This document shows positions 10,307-19,162 of a stretch of DNA of 64,000 nucleotides, piece after piece. The translations under genes were made by a program, and so were the position numbers. This DNA comes from Chloroflexota bacterium (GTDB lineage: Bacteria > Chloroflexota > Anaerolineae > Anaerolineales > Anaerolineaceae). The notes beneath the pieces are model-generated. The model searched no databases. It worked only from the letters and a program-made list of their open reading frames with translations, and was not told the origin of the DNA. Location: positions 1-64,000 of the forward strand of contig JAKPNN010000044.1 in NCBI GenBank assembly GCA_029548365.1, in the 5' to 3' direction. Within the stretch, counting starts at the first letter, position 1; each line of letters opens with the position of its first letter.

Positions 10307-10861
10307 ATGCCTCTTAAAAATGGAAATGATGCAGGCTCACGCAGGAATGCTGAGCCTGCCTTTCTTGTCTTAGGAAAGTTGCGGCGCGCTCACGGGATTT
10401 CAGGAGAAATTGCCCTGGAGATTTATTCGCGCATCCGTGAATTATTAAGTGTTGATCGAACAGTTTTTATTGGGGAGTCTTACCAACCGTTTACCATCCA
10501 ATCCACGCGCCCCAAGGGTAAACTCTTATTATTGAAGTTTTTCAACATTGACGATCGCTTGAATGCGTCGGAGTTGACGAACCAGCTTGTTTATACCAGG
10601 TCTGATCACCTGCCAGGATTACCTGAGGGAGAGTTTTTTTTCCATGAACTTATGGGTCTGGATGTCTATGACACTGATGACAATTACCTGGGCGTGTTGA
10701 CAGAAATTCTTGAGACCGGTGCTAACGATGTTTACCTGGTGAGAGACCACGCGGGGGTTGAAGTTCTAATCGCTGCGGTCGAAGAAAATATCCTGGAGAT
10801 TGACCTGGAGCAGGGGCGGATGACCGTTGCCATCATCCATTGGTATGGTGAGGGGGATTGA
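10307..10861 (+). CDS. rimM: Ribosome maturation factor RimM
   Basis: A 184-residue 16S rRNA-processing factor that binds S19 during 30S head assembly. The RimM N-domain (LGKLRRAHGISGEIALEIYS) and the PRC-barrel C-domain (FFHELMGLDVYDTDDNYLGVLTEILETGANDVYLV) are clear. In-frame starts lie at 10301 (GTG) and 10307 (ATG); an earlier one at 10235 would run far into khpA and is rejected. The stop codon overlaps the dprA start (TGATG). Confidence 0.93.
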   Translation: MPLKNGNDAGSRRNAEPAFLVLGKLRRAHGISGEIALEIYSRIRELLSVDRTVFIGESYQPFTIQSTRPKGKLLLLKFFNIDDRLNASELTNQLVYTRSDHLPGLPEGEFFFHELMGLDVYDTDDNYLGVLTEILETGANDVYLVRDHAGVEVLIAAVEENILEIDLEQGRMTVAIIHWYGEGD

Positions 10862-11961
10862 TGTCCGATGAGAAGAAATACTGGATTGGCTTCAACCGGG
10901 TTAAGGGCATAGGGTCAGTCCGATTCAAACAAATTCAGGCACACTTTGGGGATCTATCGACCGCCTGGCACGCGCCAATTGAAATATTTCGGGAAATTGG
11001 TTTACCAGACAAGGTTGTGACGAATATCTTTGAATTGCGGAGATCGCTTGATCTCGACCGTTATTATGAACAGGTCTTGCAGGGCGATGCCCATGTGTTA
11101 ACATTGTTGGATCAGGATTATCCAAGATTGTTGAAAGAAATTGATCAGGCGCCGCCCGTGATTTACGTCAGGGGCAGTCTGCTGCCGGCAGATGAGTTCG
11201 CTGTGGCGATGGTCGGCACCCGCCGGGTGACGGCTTACGGTCAGCAGGTAACTCGAGATACCAGTACTTACCTGGCCGGGCATGGGCTGACGATTGTCAG
11301 CGGGTTGGCGCGCGGGGTGGATGCCCTGGCGCATCAGCACGCTCTGCAGGCGGGCGGCCGAACAATTGCCGTGTTGGGGTGTGGCGTGGATGTGATCTAC
11401 CCACCAGAACACCGCCAGCTGGCGGAAGCAATTGTGGAAAACGGCGCGTTGATCAGTGACTACCCGCTGGGAACCCAACCCGAAGGGAGCAACTTCCCGC
11501 CCAGGAATCGGGTTATATCGGGGCTTTCCCTGGCGACAATTGTTGTCGAAGCGGGCGAGCGCAGCGGGGCATTAATTACGGCTGATTTTGCGGTTGAACA
11601 GGGCCGGGACGTGTTTGCTGTGCCTGGGAACGTTTTTTCGCCGGCAAGTCGGGGTACAAATCGCCTGATCCAGAAGGGAGCGTATGTACTGGTTTCGCCA
11701 CAGGATGTGTTGGACCTGCTTGACTTATCCCAGGTAGAAGATTATAAAGACGCACGGCAGGTTTTGCCGGCAGATACCACTGAGGCGAAAATACTGCAGG
11801 TGATGGACTATGAGCCCATTCATATTGATGAGCTTTGTAACAAGACGGGATTGCCCGTAGAAAATGTCTCAGCGTCCCTGACCATGATGGAGTTGAAGGG
11901 GATGGTTCAGCATGTGGGCGGGATGAGATATGCAGCAATCCGTGATATGAGCGGAAAGTGA
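10861..11961 (+). CDS. dprA: DNA processing protein DprA/Smf
   Basis: A RecA-loading, single-strand-DNA-binding protein needed in natural transformation, present in most bacteria. The 366-residue product has an N-terminal helix-hairpin-helix-like domain (FNRVKGIGSVRFKQIQ), the Rossmann-like DprA core (MVGTRRVTAYGQQVTR, VSGLARGVDALAHQHAL, VLGCGVDVIYPPEH, SGALITADFAVEQGRDVFAVPGN in parts), and a C-terminal winged helix (residues 300-366). The ATG overlaps the rimM TGA by one base. In many genomes trmD would follow rimM; here dprA takes that place. Confidence 0.94.
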   Translation: MSDEKKYWIGFNRVKGIGSVRFKQIQAHFGDLSTAWHAPIEIFREIGLPDKVVTNIFELRRSLDLDRYYEQVLQGDAHVLTLLDQDYPRLLKEIDQAPPVIYVRGSLLPADEFAVAMVGTRRVTAYGQQVTRDTSTYLAGHGLTIVSGLARGVDALAHQHALQAGGRTIAVLGCGVDVIYPPEHRQLAEAIVENGALISDYPLGTQPEGSNFPPRNRVISGLSLATIVVEAGERSGALITADFAVEQGRDVFAVPGNVFSPASRGTNRLIQKGAYVLVSPQDVLDLLDLSQVEDYKDARQVLPADTTEAKILQVMDYEPIHIDELCNKTGLPVENVSASLTMMELKGMVQHVGGMRYAAIRDMSGK

Positions 11962-11968
11962 GGTCAGG

Positions 11969-13063
11969 ATGAATTACGATCGATATTATGCAGTGATCAT
12001 GGCAGGCGGTAGCGGGACGCGTCTCTGGCCGCTTTCGCGAAAGGGTCACCCCAAACAGACCCTGACTTTGACAGGAAAGCGCTCACTGTTCCAATGTGCG
12101 GTAGATCGATTGCAGGGTTTATTCCCCTTTGAAAGAATTTTGGTTGTGACGATTGCCGACCAGGTTGAATTGCTCAATCGGGAATGCCCAGAAATTCCGC
12201 TTGAAAACTTTATTATTGAACCGATGCCGCGCGGCACAGCCTCGGTGGTTGGTTTAGCCGCGGTTGCGCTTAACGCCAGGCAGCCTGGTGCGACCATGGC
12301 CATCCTTACGGCTGACCACTTGATGAAGAATGCTGAGCACCTGAGGCAGTTGCTGCGTTCTGCCTTTGCTGTCGCTCAGCAAAATTCCCTGGTGACCCTG
12401 GGAATCACGCCTGGTTACCCGGCAACGGGATATGGCTATATTCAAAAAGGGATGCAAGTCGGCACCTTTGAAGGACTGAACGTCTTTGAGGTAAAAAAGT
12501 TCAAAGAGAAACCTCACGAAGATCAGGCCAGGTTGATGATTGCTGATGGTGAACATGTGTGGAATTCAGGAATGTTCATCTGGCAGGTGGATACGGTGAT
12601 GGGCGAAATCAAACGCCAGATGCCCGATTTGCATCAAAGGCTGGGCGTAATTGCTGAACACTGGACCCAACCGACCAGAGAACAAACGCTTGAAAAAGTT
12701 TGGCCAACGATCCAACCGCAGTCAATCGACTATGGCATTATGGAAAACGCCCAAAATGTTGCCGTGATCCCTTCGATCGACCTGGGCTGGAACGATGTCG
12801 GAAGCTGGGAATCGCTGTTTGATTCCATCAAGAGTGACGATGCGGGCAATATTGTCCTGAGGGGCGATCCTATCCTGCTTGACACACAGGGTACACTCGT
12901 TTGTGATGATTCATCCAAAGGCCTGATCGTCACGCTTGGTGTCGAAGACCTGATCATCATTGATTCCGGCGATGCGATTTTGATCTGCGACCGGAAACAA
13001 TCACAACGGGTGCGCGAAGTTGTTGATTACCTGAAAGCCCATGGCTACGAGGATTATTTGTAG
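11969..13063 (+). CDS. manC: Mannose-1-phosphate guanylyltransferase
   Basis: Makes GDP-mannose from GTP and mannose-1-phosphate for envelope glycans. The 364-residue product carries the nucleotidyltransferase signature MAGGSGTRLWPLSRKGHPKQ (from residue 11), the FIIEPMPRGTAS segment, FKEKP near residue 177 and VWNSGMFIW. The C-terminal cupin isomerase domain of bifunctional ManC/AlgA is absent, so this is the monofunctional type. It sits 7 nt after dprA and 12 nt before topA. GDP-mannose would feed the glycosyltransferases further right in the window. Confidence 0.93.
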   Translation: MNYDRYYAVIMAGGSGTRLWPLSRKGHPKQTLTLTGKRSLFQCAVDRLQGLFPFERILVVTIADQVELLNRECPEIPLENFIIEPMPRGTASVVGLAAVALNARQPGATMAILTADHLMKNAEHLRQLLRSAFAVAQQNSLVTLGITPGYPATGYGYIQKGMQVGTFEGLNVFEVKKFKEKPHEDQARLMIADGEHVWNSGMFIWQVDTVMGEIKRQMPDLHQRLGVIAEHWTQPTREQTLEKVWPTIQPQSIDYGIMENAQNVAVIPSIDLGWNDVGSWESLFDSIKSDDAGNIVLRGDPILLDTQGTLVCDDSSKGLIVTLGVEDLIIIDSGDAILICDRKQSQRVREVVDYLKAHGYEDYL

Positions 13064-13075
13064 GAGTTTTATAAA

Positions 13076-15397
13076 TTGGAAACTTATTGTGTAAAATGCC
13101 GCCAAAAGCGAGAATTAATTGAACCTGTCGCTGGTTTTAATGCTGCAGGTGCCCCGATGACCAGGGGCACCTGTGCTGATTGCGGCACTAAAATGGTGCG
13201 TATGGGTAGAACAGAGGCACATGAGGGCTTACCACAGCCTGAAGTTAAACGGAAAAAAGAGATTGTGCGCAAAGGCAATCTGGTAATTGTGGAATCGCCT
13301 GCCAAGGCAAAAACGGTCAACCGGTTCCTGGGTAAGGGCTATACGGTGCGCGCATCTGTTGGTCATGTGCGCGATCTTCTGCGTTCGAAATTATCTGTGG
13401 ATATCGACAATGATTTTACACCCCAGTACCGGGTGCCGAATGAAAAGCGGGAAGTCGTTAAGGAAATTAAGGAGTTGGCGCAAAAAGCCGAGTCGATTTA
13501 CCTGGCAACCGATCCTGACCGCGAAGGCGAAGCGATTGCCTGGCATCTGATGGAAGCCGCAGAAATCGACGCCGAGCGCACCCACCGGGTGATTTTCCAC
13601 GAGATCACGGAAGACGCTGTTAAGCACGCCTTTGCCAACCCGCGGGAAATCGACATGGACCTGGTTGATGCACAGCAAACCCGTCGTATTCTGGATCGTT
13701 TGGTTGGATACGGGATCAGCCCGATATTGTGGAAGAAAGTGCGCAGTCGACTTTCTGCCGGCCGGGTTCAATCCGTCGCCTTGCGGTTGGTTGTTGAACG
13801 TGAGCGTGAGATCGATGCCTTTGACCCGGTTGAATACTGGTCAATCGACGCGGATTTATTGCCTGAGGGCGGGCAGGTTGTCTATCGCGCCAGGCTTGCC
13901 AAAATCAATGGTGAAGATCCGCAACTGGGCAATCAAGCGCTTGTGGAGCCCATTCTGGCTGACATGCGCTCGGCAGTATATACGGTTGATGCCATCAAGC
14001 ACGGAAAACGCAAACGGAACCCACCGCCGCCTTTTATCACCAGCACATTACAACAGGATGCCTCTCGAAAACTGGGATTCACTGCCCGCAAGACCATGGC
14101 GGTTGCACAACAATTGTATGAGGGCATTGAGCTGGACGGACTGGGAACTACGGGCTTGATCACCTATATGCGTACCGATTCGACCAATATCTCGAAAATT
14201 GCCTCTGATGAGGTGCGGAAATATATCAGGGCACAATATGGCGATGCGTTCTTACCGGAAAAACCGCCAGTGCATAAGACCCGCGCCCAATCCGCTCAGG
14301 AAGCGCATGAAGCTGTGCGTCCGACATCTATTCACCGGACCCCTAAAACGATCAGGATGTACCTGACGCGTGATCAATTTAAGCTTTACCAGTTGATCTG
14401 GCAGCGGTTTATTGCTTCCCAGATGACGCCAGCAATCTATAAAACTCTGTCCGTCGATGTGCGAGGAGAGGGCGATCAGAGCCTGTATTTATTGCGAGCT
14501 TCCGGAAGCCAGCTTGAATTTCAGGGGTTTCTGTATATTTATGAAGAGGGAAAGGATGAAGACGATCCGGAAGAGGATGAAGGCGCCAGTGATCGCATCC
14601 CCATCGATGATATTAAAGAAGGGCAACCACAAATTCTGCAGGAACTCTATCCTGAACAGCACTTTACCCAACCCCCGCCGCGTTTTACTGAGGCTTCCCT
14701 GGTCCAGGCGCTTGAGGAGAATGGCATCGGGCGCCCTTCGACCTATGCACCTATCCTGACCACGATTCAAAATCGTGGTTATGTTCTCAGAAAGGATAAA
14801 CGCCTTGTTCCGACTGAAATAGGTTACCTGGTGAACGATCTGGTGGTGGAGTTCTTCCCCAATGTCGTAGACATTGGTTTTACTTCGAGTCTTGAAAATC
14901 AACTGGATATGATTGCACGGGGTGATACCGCCTGGGTGGACGTGATCCGAGAATTTTATGCGACCTTCGGCGATCTCCTGGCGCATGCTGAGGCAGCGAT
15001 GCCAGAAAAGAAGGCTGAACCGGAGCGGGTGGGACGATCTTGCCCGGAGTGCGGTCATGATTTGATTCTGCGTTGGGGTCGCTACGGCAGGTTCATCAGT
15101 TGCAGTAACTTCCCTGAATGCCGTTATACTGAGCCCTATCTCGAGAAAATTGGCATGACATGCCCGGTGTGTGCACAGGGCGATGTGGTCAGGCGGAAGA
15201 CAAAACGCGGTCGAACGTTTTATGGATGTTCCCGCTTCCCGGATTGTGATTTTACTTCGTGGAAACAACCCATTCCACAGCCATGTCCAAACTGCCAGGG
15301 CACCCTGGCTTTATCCAATGAGCGCCTTGTGGAATGTATGCAATGCAAAGCCACTTTCCCGCGCGATGAAATTATTGATGATCGTGAAATGGCATAA
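13076..15397 (+). CDS. topA: DNA topoisomerase I with N-terminal DUF5679 zinc ribbon
   Basis: Type IA topoisomerase that relaxes negative supercoils. Residues 1-45 form a zinc ribbon with CVKC (5-8) and CADC (33-36), matching DUF5679, before the TOPRIM domain that starts at NLVIVESPAKAKTV (about 68). ATDPDREGEAIAWHL holds the acidic metal ligands, and the catalytic Tyr is in GLITYMRTDS (about 364). Three C-terminal zinc-finger repeats (CPECG, CPVCA, CPNCQ) end the 773-residue protein. Translation starts at TTG 13076, nine nt after AGGAG; no better start includes the intact ribbon. The N-terminal ribbon is a feature I associate with Chloroflexi TopA. Confidence 0.96.
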   Translation: METYCVKCRQKRELIEPVAGFNAAGAPMTRGTCADCGTKMVRMGRTEAHEGLPQPEVKRKKEIVRKGNLVIVESPAKAKTVNRFLGKGYTVRASVGHVRDLLRSKLSVDIDNDFTPQYRVPNEKREVVKEIKELAQKAESIYLATDPDREGEAIAWHLMEAAEIDAERTHRVIFHEITEDAVKHAFANPREIDMDLVDAQQTRRILDRLVGYGISPILWKKVRSRLSAGRVQSVALRLVVEREREIDAFDPVEYWSIDADLLPEGGQVVYRARLAKINGEDPQLGNQALVEPILADMRSAVYTVDAIKHGKRKRNPPPPFITSTLQQDASRKLGFTARKTMAVAQQLYEGIELDGLGTTGLITYMRTDSTNISKIASDEVRKYIRAQYGDAFLPEKPPVHKTRAQSAQEAHEAVRPTSIHRTPKTIRMYLTRDQFKLYQLIWQRFIASQMTPAIYKTLSVDVRGEGDQSLYLLRASGSQLEFQGFLYIYEEGKDEDDPEEDEGASDRIPIDDIKEGQPQILQELYPEQHFTQPPPRFTEASLVQALEENGIGRPSTYAPILTTIQNRGYVLRKDKRLVPTEIGYLVNDLVVEFFPNVVDIGFTSSLENQLDMIARGDTAWVDVIREFYATFGDLLAHAEAAMPEKKAEPERVGRSCPECGHDLILRWGRYGRFISCSNFPECRYTEPYLEKIGMTCPVCAQGDVVRRKTKRGRTFYGCSRFPDCDFTSWKQPIPQPCPNCQGTLALSNERLVECMQCKATFPRDEIIDDREMA

Positions 15398-15427
15398 AGC
15401 TTGCACAGGTTAATCTGAGTTTCGTGC

Positions 15428-15456
15428 TTGCGCGAAATGATCGTTTATTCTAAAAT
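15428..15456 (+). promoter_or_regulatory. Putative promoter of the 15500 membrane protein gene
   Basis: TTGCGC (15428-15433), 17-nt spacer, TAAAAT (15451-15456). The predicted start is about 37 nt before the ATG. It makes the downstream gene independent of topA. Confidence 0.5.
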
Positions 15457-15499
15457 TGTAACAAAGCTTGTTCTTTAATTAAAAGGAAAGGAGCTAACG

Positions 15500-16570
15500 A
15501 TGAACTCGGAGAAGCTAAAAAAGGTTCTTGAAGATTTCCGCATCATGCTGGCGGTTGGAGCAGTGATTGGATTGGTTCTGGGCCTGGTGATCGGATGGGG
15601 CATCTGGCCTGTGCAATGGACAGACCTGGCGCCTTATCACTTACGCCCTGATTTGAGAGAAGATTATTTGCGGATGTCGATTTATACGTCAACCTCCGTA
15701 GGCAATGTGGCGATTGCGCAAAAGGCCTGGTCTGAACTGGGCGATACAGCAGAGGAAACCATGGCTGAGGTTCGGAATCAGCCTGACTATCTTTCAGATA
15801 TACAAATTTCCAGTTTTCTAGCTGCCGTAGGGGCAGAAAAGGTCGAGGTTCTCCCTGAGATTGAAGAAACTGCCCCTGAGTTAAGCCCCGAAATTGAGGG
15901 CAGCGGTCCAAACTGGCTGTTGTTAGGAGGTCTGTGTATTGCCCTGGTGGCAGTGATTGGCGGTGTAGTTGTGTTTTTGTACATGCGATCAAAAAGAACC
16001 CTGGCAGAAAAGCCGGAAGTTCTCGATCAACATGGCATGCCTGCTGAAGCAGGATTCGATCAAGGCCCACTGCGTCACGCCCCTGAGCACGAATCTCTTT
16101 ACATGCCAGCATTTCCCGCCGAACACACCGAGCCCGTGGCTCAATTTATGACAACCTACATGCTTGGTGATGACTTTTACGATGATTCCTTCAGCATTGA
16201 CGCGCCAACAGGAGCATTTTTGGGGGAGTGTGGTGTTGGGATTTCGGAAACGGTTGGTGTGGGTGAACCCAAACGTGTGACTGCATTTGAAATTTGGTTG
16301 TTTGACAAGGATGATATTCAAACCGTCACCAAAGTGATCATGAGTGGTTATGCCTATAAAGACGATAAACTCCGACTGCGTTTAGAATCTAAGGGAGAGC
16401 TGGTTTTAGCTGAACCCGGGAAGAAGGTTTTATTAGAAACCGCAACCCTGCAGCTTGAAGCCCGCATCATTGATATGGAATACGGCGAGAGTGCTGCACC
16501 CGATTTGAGCTTCTTTGATCGGCTGACTTTGGAGCTGGCTGTTTGGCCTAAGGTAGCTGCTTTATCTTAG
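15500..16570 (+). CDS. Two-transmembrane protein of unknown function
   Basis: I do not recognise a named family. The 356-residue product has a first membrane helix at about residues 15-37 (AVGAVIGLVLGLVIGWGIW) and an external stretch of about 100 residues with YLRMSIYTSTSVGNV and an acidic linker (EIEETAPELSPEIEG). A second membrane helix lies at about 138-160, followed by a cytosolic C-terminal beta-rich domain (residues 210-356) that resembles nothing I can name. AAAGGAGC lies before the ATG, and a strong terminator follows the stop. Similar proteins may be conserved in Anaerolineae, but I cannot check that. The gene is monocistronic. Confidence 0.75.
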   Translation: MNSEKLKKVLEDFRIMLAVGAVIGLVLGLVIGWGIWPVQWTDLAPYHLRPDLREDYLRMSIYTSTSVGNVAIAQKAWSELGDTAEETMAEVRNQPDYLSDIQISSFLAAVGAEKVEVLPEIEETAPELSPEIEGSGPNWLLLGGLCIALVAVIGGVVVFLYMRSKRTLAEKPEVLDQHGMPAEAGFDQGPLRHAPEHESLYMPAFPAEHTEPVAQFMTTYMLGDDFYDDSFSIDAPTGAFLGECGVGISETVGVGEPKRVTAFEIWLFDKDDIQTVTKVIMSGYAYKDDKLRLRLESKGELVLAEPGKKVLLETATLQLEARIIDMEYGESAAPDLSFFDRLTLELAVWPKVAALS

Positions 16571-16597
16571 AAAGCAATTTTATTTACTAAAAAATGT

Positions 16598-16628
16598 GAG
16601 GCTGCCTTTTAAGGTAGCCTCTTTTTTT
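16598..16628. terminator. Bidirectional terminator between the 15500 gene and greA
   Basis: GAGGCTGCC (16598-16606) and GGTAGCCTC (16613-16621) form a 9-bp stem with one G-T wobble, followed by seven T on the plus strand. On the minus strand the same stem is followed by ACATTTTTT, so it can end greA as well. Confidence 0.88.
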
Positions 16629-17097
16629 ACTCGATGTTCAGGATTTCAAGCTCAATGATTTCTTGATTGGGTAAAACGACTTTAACACGATCCCCCACTT
16701 GATGTCCCACCAGCGCACTGCCAATGGGAGATTGGTAGGATATTTTCCTCTCGCTGAGGTTGACTTCATTGCTGCCCACCAGCGTGTAGCTTTGAGGGGG
16801 ATCGTCAGCCGCTTTGACGGTAACTTTAGCGCCGATAGCAACCTCATGGTAATTGACCTGGGCTTCAATCACTTCTGCATGCAATAAAATGGCTTCTATT
16901 TCCTGGATACGGCCCTCCAGGAAACCCTGATCTTCCTTGGCTTTATGGTAATCAGCATTTTCTGAAAGGTCGCCCATAGAGATGGCTTGCTTTAGAAGTT
17001 CTGAAATTTTCTTGCGCCCATTTTCTTTCAGGTGTTTAAGCTCGGCTACGAGTTTTTCTTTTCCCTCAGGAGTCAGATAGTGTGTGTTGTCGTTCAT
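16627..17097 (-). CDS. greA: Transcription elongation factor GreA
   Basis: Rescues backtracked RNA polymerase by stimulating transcript cleavage. The 156-residue protein has the N-terminal coiled coil (YLTPEGKEKLVAELKHLKE, then SEMs-like GDLSENADYHKAKEDQGFLEGRIQEIE, with the acidic tip) and the FKBP-like C-domain (SPIGSALVGHQVGDRV). Length and motifs are standard. It follows dgt by 24 nt on the same strand and probably shares its transcript. The stop lies inside the shared terminator region. Confidence 0.96.
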   Translation of the reverse strand: MNDNTHYLTPEGKEKLVAELKHLKENGRKKISELLKQAISMGDLSENADYHKAKEDQGFLEGRIQEIEAILLHAEVIEAQVNYHEVAIGAKVTVKAADDPPQSYTLVGSNEVNLSERKISYQSPIGSALVGHQVGDRVKVVLPNQEIIELEILNIE

Positions 17098-17121
17098 CGT
17101 TCCTTAAATAAGAATGTTTAA

Positions 17122-18276
17122 TCAGGGAATAGTTTTGGGATCGAATAATTTCTGATACTCGCCGATGGCACACCCATCAGTCATCCCGGCAATGTACTCG
17201 CATACGGTGTGTTCAAGCCCGATTTCATCAATCATCTTTTGGTAATGCGGTGTTAAGGTGGCAGGCTCAGCGATAAAGGTATTGAATAAAGCTTCGATAA
17301 TTCTTTCAGCCTTGACAGCCATACGCGTCACCCGAAAATGTTTATAAAGATTTTTATACAGGAAGTCCTTTAATTCTCGGTTTCGACGGTGCATATCTTC
17401 GCTGAATCCGGCTACATTATAGGGTAGTTTTTGCAGTTCTTCGACCGTGCGGATGCCGCTGCGCCGAATCATGCGGTCAATGGATTGGATCAAATCAGTG
17501 ATCTCGATGCTGATTAATCGGCGGATCAGTTGATGGCGTGCCAGGTCGTCCAGATCTTCGCTGCGGCGGCGTCCAACGCTCTCATTGACAACCTCCCACA
17601 GGGAGATACCCGCCAGTTGACCCGCTGTGATCATTCCAGAGCGCAGTCCATCGTCCAGGTCGTCTGCGGTACAGGCCAATTCATCAGCAGCATTGGTGAT
17701 TTGCGCTTCGAGGTGTCCGCGCAATTTGGGGTCAAAATCCTGATTAATCAAGGGGGCGTGTTCGCTTTCGCGCTTAACAATGCCCTCCACAACCTCCCGG
17801 GTGAGATTGAGTCCGCCAAACTCAGGGTAACGGTTCTCAATTTTGGTTACGATGTGAAACGCATGCCGGACATGGTTGAAACCCCCGTGGTCAACCATCA
17901 GGCGAGCCAGAGCGCGTTCACCAGCAGAGCCCAGGGGTGGGTGACCCAGGTCGACCGCAAGTGAAATGGTTTCTACCAGGTCTTCATTGGCGCCCAGGGC
18001 GCGTGCAATGCTGCGCCCGATCTGAGCTACTTCGAGGGTGTGGGTCAGGCGGGTGCGAAAGTGGTCGCCTTCGTCATTGATGAAGACACGGGCTTTATAT
18101 TCCAGGCGCCGAAACGCGTTTGTGTGCAGGATGCGGTCCCGGTCGCGCTGAAAAACCGTGCGATAATCCGGTTCATCTTCTGGATGCTTTCGGCCTTTGC
18201 TGTCCTTGCTGCGGATGGCATAAGGTGCCAGGAATTGCTCTTCTAATTCTTCGAGTTGGTGACGCGTGAATATCAT
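17122..18276 (-). CDS. dgt: Deoxyguanosinetriphosphate triphosphohydrolase-like HD protein
   Basis: A 384-residue HD-domain phosphohydrolase of the dGTPase family, which cuts dNTPs to nucleoside and triphosphate. Visible motifs: FRTRLTHTLEVAQIGRSIARAL with the first His, DLGHPPLGSAGERAL, a second metal-site His in FNHVRHAF, and the family start IRSKDSKGRKHPEDEPDYRTVFQRDRDRI in short runs. Which dNTP is cut cannot be told from sequence. A GGAGA site precedes the ATG. A minus-strand TATAAT at 18316-18311 suggests its own promoter after ipk. Confidence 0.9.
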   Translation of the reverse strand: MIFTRHQLEELEEQFLAPYAIRSKDSKGRKHPEDEPDYRTVFQRDRDRILHTNAFRRLEYKARVFINDEGDHFRTRLTHTLEVAQIGRSIARALGANEDLVETISLAVDLGHPPLGSAGERALARLMVDHGGFNHVRHAFHIVTKIENRYPEFGGLNLTREVVEGIVKRESEHAPLINQDFDPKLRGHLEAQITNAADELACTADDLDDGLRSGMITAGQLAGISLWEVVNESVGRRRSEDLDDLARHQLIRRLISIEITDLIQSIDRMIRRSGIRTVEELQKLPYNVAGFSEDMHRRNRELKDFLYKNLYKHFRVTRMAVKAERIIEALFNTFIAEPATLTPHYQKMIDEIGLEHTVCEYIAGMTDGCAIGEYQKLFDPKTIP

Positions 18277-18310
18277 TTCGTAGTCTCTCCGAAATTAAAC
18301 CTAAAAGATG

Positions 18311-18338
18311 ATTATACCGGATAAACAGGCTTGTTCAG
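18311..18338 (-). promoter_or_regulatory. Putative dgt-greA promoter
   Basis: A perfect minus-strand -10 TATAAT (18316-18311) lies 35 nt before the dgt ATG; the best -35 is a weak CTGAAC (18338-18333 on the minus strand) at 16-nt spacing. The site sits in the gap after ipk. Confidence 0.45.
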
Positions 18339-18349
18339 CCGGATTGATT

Positions 18350-19162
18350 CTATTGATGAGCGATCAATGTTCCAATTCGTGTGCATGGCTGGGAGAGCAG
18401 TTCCTGCAGATTTCCAGTCTTCAAGCCGGAAAAAATGGTTACTTTGAGAGCCGGGTTTTCTTGTACCAGTTTGACCATTGCTTTAACTTTAGACAACATG
18501 CCGCCGGTGACATCCACAGCCCGGGATGGCGCGAGGGCGGGTTGGATTTGCTCAAAGTTTCCAGGTGTAATTTGCGCGATGGTTTCCCCCGGCTTTTGCG
18601 GATCGCTATAGACCCCGGCATCCTGGCCTGCAATCAGGATCTGCTGGGGACATAATGGCTCAACCAGGCTCTGAAACAAGTCTTCTGTTGAGAGGATTGT
18701 GCCGCCTAATTCAAGATCGAAGACCACATCGCCATACACCACCGGGATCAGGCCGTGCTCGAGAGCGAGTTTGATCGGTTGAGTGTCCCAGGCGTGAACA
18801 CAACGGTTCTTTGCTGTGACCACGGCTGAGGGCGGGAAGACGACAACGGGTAGACCAGACCGGGTTAACGCCTCAACAACCAGCAGGTTCAAGGCGCGTG
18901 CGGCTTGCCACACCTCGTAAAAGCCCTGCCAGTATGCCGCGCCTTCTCCCCCGGAATGTGTCTGGTAGCGATTGGCGACATCATGCCCAAAAGAGCCCGA
19001 ACCATGCCCGATTAAAAGGCGCAACTCCGGCGAAGCCTTCAGCGCAGCGGAAATCTCTTCTGCCAGGCGTGCGATGACATCCAGACGGGGAGTCAGGGGC
19101 TGTGTTTTGTCGGTGATTAACGACCCTCCTAATTTCAGAAATACCAGACGGGAGCGATCCAT
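18350..19162 (-). CDS. Isopentenyl phosphate kinase
   Basis: An amino-acid-kinase-fold enzyme that phosphorylates isopentenyl phosphate to isopentenyl diphosphate. It opens FLKLGGSLITDK (residues 8-19) and has IGHGSGSFGH (51-60), whose final His60 corresponds to the catalytic histidine that separates IPK from other family members. DVTGGMLSKVKAM near residue 215 is the nucleotide-site segment. The 270-residue length is typical. It overlaps the mevalonate kinase gene by one base. IPK is the last step of the alternative mevalonate route via isopentenyl phosphate, known from archaea and from Roseiflexus-type Chloroflexi. Confidence 0.93.
   Translation of the reverse strand: MDRSRLVFLKLGGSLITDKTQPLTPRLDVIARLAEEISAALKASPELRLLIGHGSGSFGHDVANRYQTHSGGEGAAYWQGFYEVWQAARALNLLVVEALTRSGLPVVVFPPSAVVTAKNRCVHAWDTQPIKLALEHGLIPVVYGDVVFDLELGGTILSTEDLFQSLVEPLCPQQILIAGQDAGVYSDPQKPGETIAQITPGNFEQIQPALAPSRAVDVTGGMLSKVKAMVKLVQENPALKVTIFSGLKTGNLQELLSQPCTRIGTLIAHQ

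Noticed and set aside
14489-15268. 259-codon antisense ORF within topA
   Set aside because: Opposite-strand shadow of the topA C-terminal region; no ribosome site or recognisable domain.
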